A stretch of 13,759 nucleotides of DNA from positions 1-13,759 of the forward strand of contig JAGVBM010000201.1 of assembly GCA_020059765.1 (NCBI GenBank). The letters run 5' to 3'. Under the pieces are notes generated by a model. The model saw nothing but the letters and a program-made list of their open reading frames with translations, was not told the DNA's origin and did not search any database. The stretch is from Bacillota bacterium (GTDB lineage: Bacteria > Bacillota > Bacilli > Tumebacillales > Effusibacillaceae). Within the stretch, counting starts at the first letter, position 1. Each line of letters starts with the position of its first letter. Below, piece after piece: positions 13,362 through 13,759 of the stretch. A program made the translations under genes and the position numbers.

Positions 13362-13372
13362 TATGATACAAT
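13362..13372 (+). promoter_or_regulatory. candidate -10 for the selenoprotein gene
   Basis: TATGATACAAT holds two overlapping -10 hexamers, TATGAT (13362-13367) and TACAAT (13367-13372). The -35 region has no strong match; ATGACA at 13336-13341 is the nearest, at 20 bases. The element lies 25-35 bases before the TTG start. Between the mutY stop (13180) and here I see no convincing terminator or gene. Confidence 0.42.
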
Positions 13373-13396
13373 AGTCGGCAGGGGGTGAACATTCGA

Positions 13397-13687
13397 TTGA
13401 TTACCATCAGTGATATTGCAGCGGAGAAAATCAAAGAAATCCAACAAGAGTACAACGAAGAGAACCTGTTCGTGCGCATTCGAGTGGTCCCTGGCTGAGG
13501 CGGTCCCAAGTATGTGATGACTCTGGACGAGTCACAGGAGCATGATGTGCAGCTTGCGGAAAAAGGCGTTCAGTTTGTGCTGGATCCGTTTGCGGTCGCG
13601 TTGATCGATGCAGTGGAGATTCAGTATGACCAATTTGTGGATGATTTTGTCGTGCGCGTGCCGAACGGTCCAATGTCGTCCTGTTAA
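13397..13687 (+). CDS. HesB/IscA-like selenoprotein (in-frame UGA = Sec34)
   Basis: Read through a TGA at 13496-13498, this gene encodes 96 residues of the HesB/IscA A-type iron-sulfur-carrier fold: MITISDIAAEKIKEI, the strand NLFVRIRVVPG-U34-GGPKYVMTLDE, then GVQFVLDPFAVALIDAVEIQYDQ and FVVRVPNGPMSSC. U34 sits where IscA has its first conserved cysteine (G-G-C-S-G-x-x-Y). Both halves match the family in one frame with no shift, so the TGA is best read as selenocysteine; HesB-like selenoproteins are a known family. The usual C-terminal Cys-x-Cys is reduced to a single terminal Cys96. The start is TTG at 13397 with AGGGGGTGA (13380-13388) 8 bases upstream; an in-frame GTG at 13385 lies inside that site. 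A SECIS-like hairpin follows the TGA. Likely role: Fe-S or redox handling. Confidence 0.85.
13496..13536 (+). promoter_or_regulatory. bSECIS-like element downstream of the UGA codon
   Basis: After the TGA (13496-13498), TGACTC (13518-13523) pairs with GAGTCA (13529-13534) around the 5-base loop TGGAC. Past a bulged A (13517), two further pairs (G13516-C13535, T13515-A13536) extend the stem. The loop begins 25 bases after the UGA and has G at its second position; bacterial SECIS elements are described with a small apical loop bearing a G in its first two positions, roughly 16-37 bases from the UGA. SelB would bind here to deliver Sec-tRNA. Confidence 0.65.
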
Positions 13688-13701
13688 TCGGAGGAATCAT
13701 G

Positions 13702-13759
13702 ATGACAGAGCAACCGGAAGTAAAATATACAGTGCGGCGCATGGAGCGCTGCGTATGCG
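13702..13759 (+). CDS. partial gene running off the right edge
   Basis: The frame MTEQPEVKYTVRRMERCVC is open to the window end. GGAGG at 13690-13694 lies 7 bases before the ATG at 13702 and 4 before an alternative in-frame ATG at 13699. It starts 14 bases after the selenoprotein stop, so the two probably form an operon. Too little is visible to name a family; a Cys-x-Cys at the edge is the only notable feature. Confidence 0.6.
   Translation, partial: MTEQPEVKYTVRRMERCVC

Noticed and set aside
13245..13391. Small open frame of 47 codons (start ATG 13245) between mutY and the selenoprotein gene
   Set aside because: There is no good ribosome site, the product resembles nothing, and the frame runs through the likely promoter and into the ribosome site of the next gene.
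13496..13498. The TGA as a nonsense mutation or frameshift making a HesB pseudogene
   Set aside because: Both halves are in the same frame and match the family, the codon falls exactly at the redox-active Cys position, and a SECIS-like hairpin follows at the right distance. Selenocysteine explains all of this better, though the Sec machinery itself is outside the window.

Overview
The window is a stretch of bacterial chromosome, most likely from a spore-former-type Bacillota (Bacillales/Alicyclobacillaceae-like, for example an Effusibacillus or Tumebacillus relative). The grounds are strong GGAGG-type ribosome sites, GTG/TTG starts, mid-range GC and gene content: a M29 aminopeptidase, RocD, MutY, a TetR/MMPL pair and a DUF4097 protein. 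The genus is an inference, not something the sequence proves. I see no rRNA, tRNA, CRISPR array, IS element or phage gene.

Left part (1-4670): a membrane-anchored DUF4097 protein (40-1320, +) converges on a five-gene minus-strand operon across a shared bidirectional terminator (1371-1397). In transcription order the operon encodes an unrecognised soluble protein (4442-3990), a putative lipoprotein ending in five 11-residue repeats and Gly-Gly (3973-3467), a glutathionylspermidine-synthase-type ATP-grasp amide ligase (3463-2222), a four-helix DUF350 membrane protein (2164-1727) and a Met-rich small membrane protein (1645-1400). It resembles the enterobacterial ygiB-ygiC and yjfKLMC neighbourhoods. 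A good ECF-sigma-type promoter (4487-4515) precedes it, which would fit an envelope-stress role. The pairing of a Gly-ended protein tail with an enzyme fold that ligates the glycine carboxylate of glutathione to an amine suggests a protein-tail conjugation system (inference).

Middle (4672-8443): an AhbD-like radical SAM/SPASM protein is followed by a new extended -10 promoter, then an apparent two-gene unit of M29 aminopeptidase and ornithine aminotransferase (peptide and arginine/ornithine catabolism), then a previously easy-to-miss 39-residue Trp-rich membrane microprotein (8324-8443).

Regulated export cassette (8512-11589): a TetR repressor and an MMPL/RND transporter. The same operator, GGGTGACCAGTCACCC, occurs three times: just after the tetR -10, as the core of a perfect 38-bp palindrome before the transporter, and inside transporter codons 8-13.

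Right part (11590-13759): an unrecognised 95-residue protein, MutY, and a HesB/IscA-like gene (13397-13687) with an in-frame TGA at the conserved first cysteine position (PG-U-GGPKY), followed at the right distance by a bSECIS-like hairpin. This is a selenoprotein gene that an ordinary gene caller would split or miss. A partial gene runs off the right edge.
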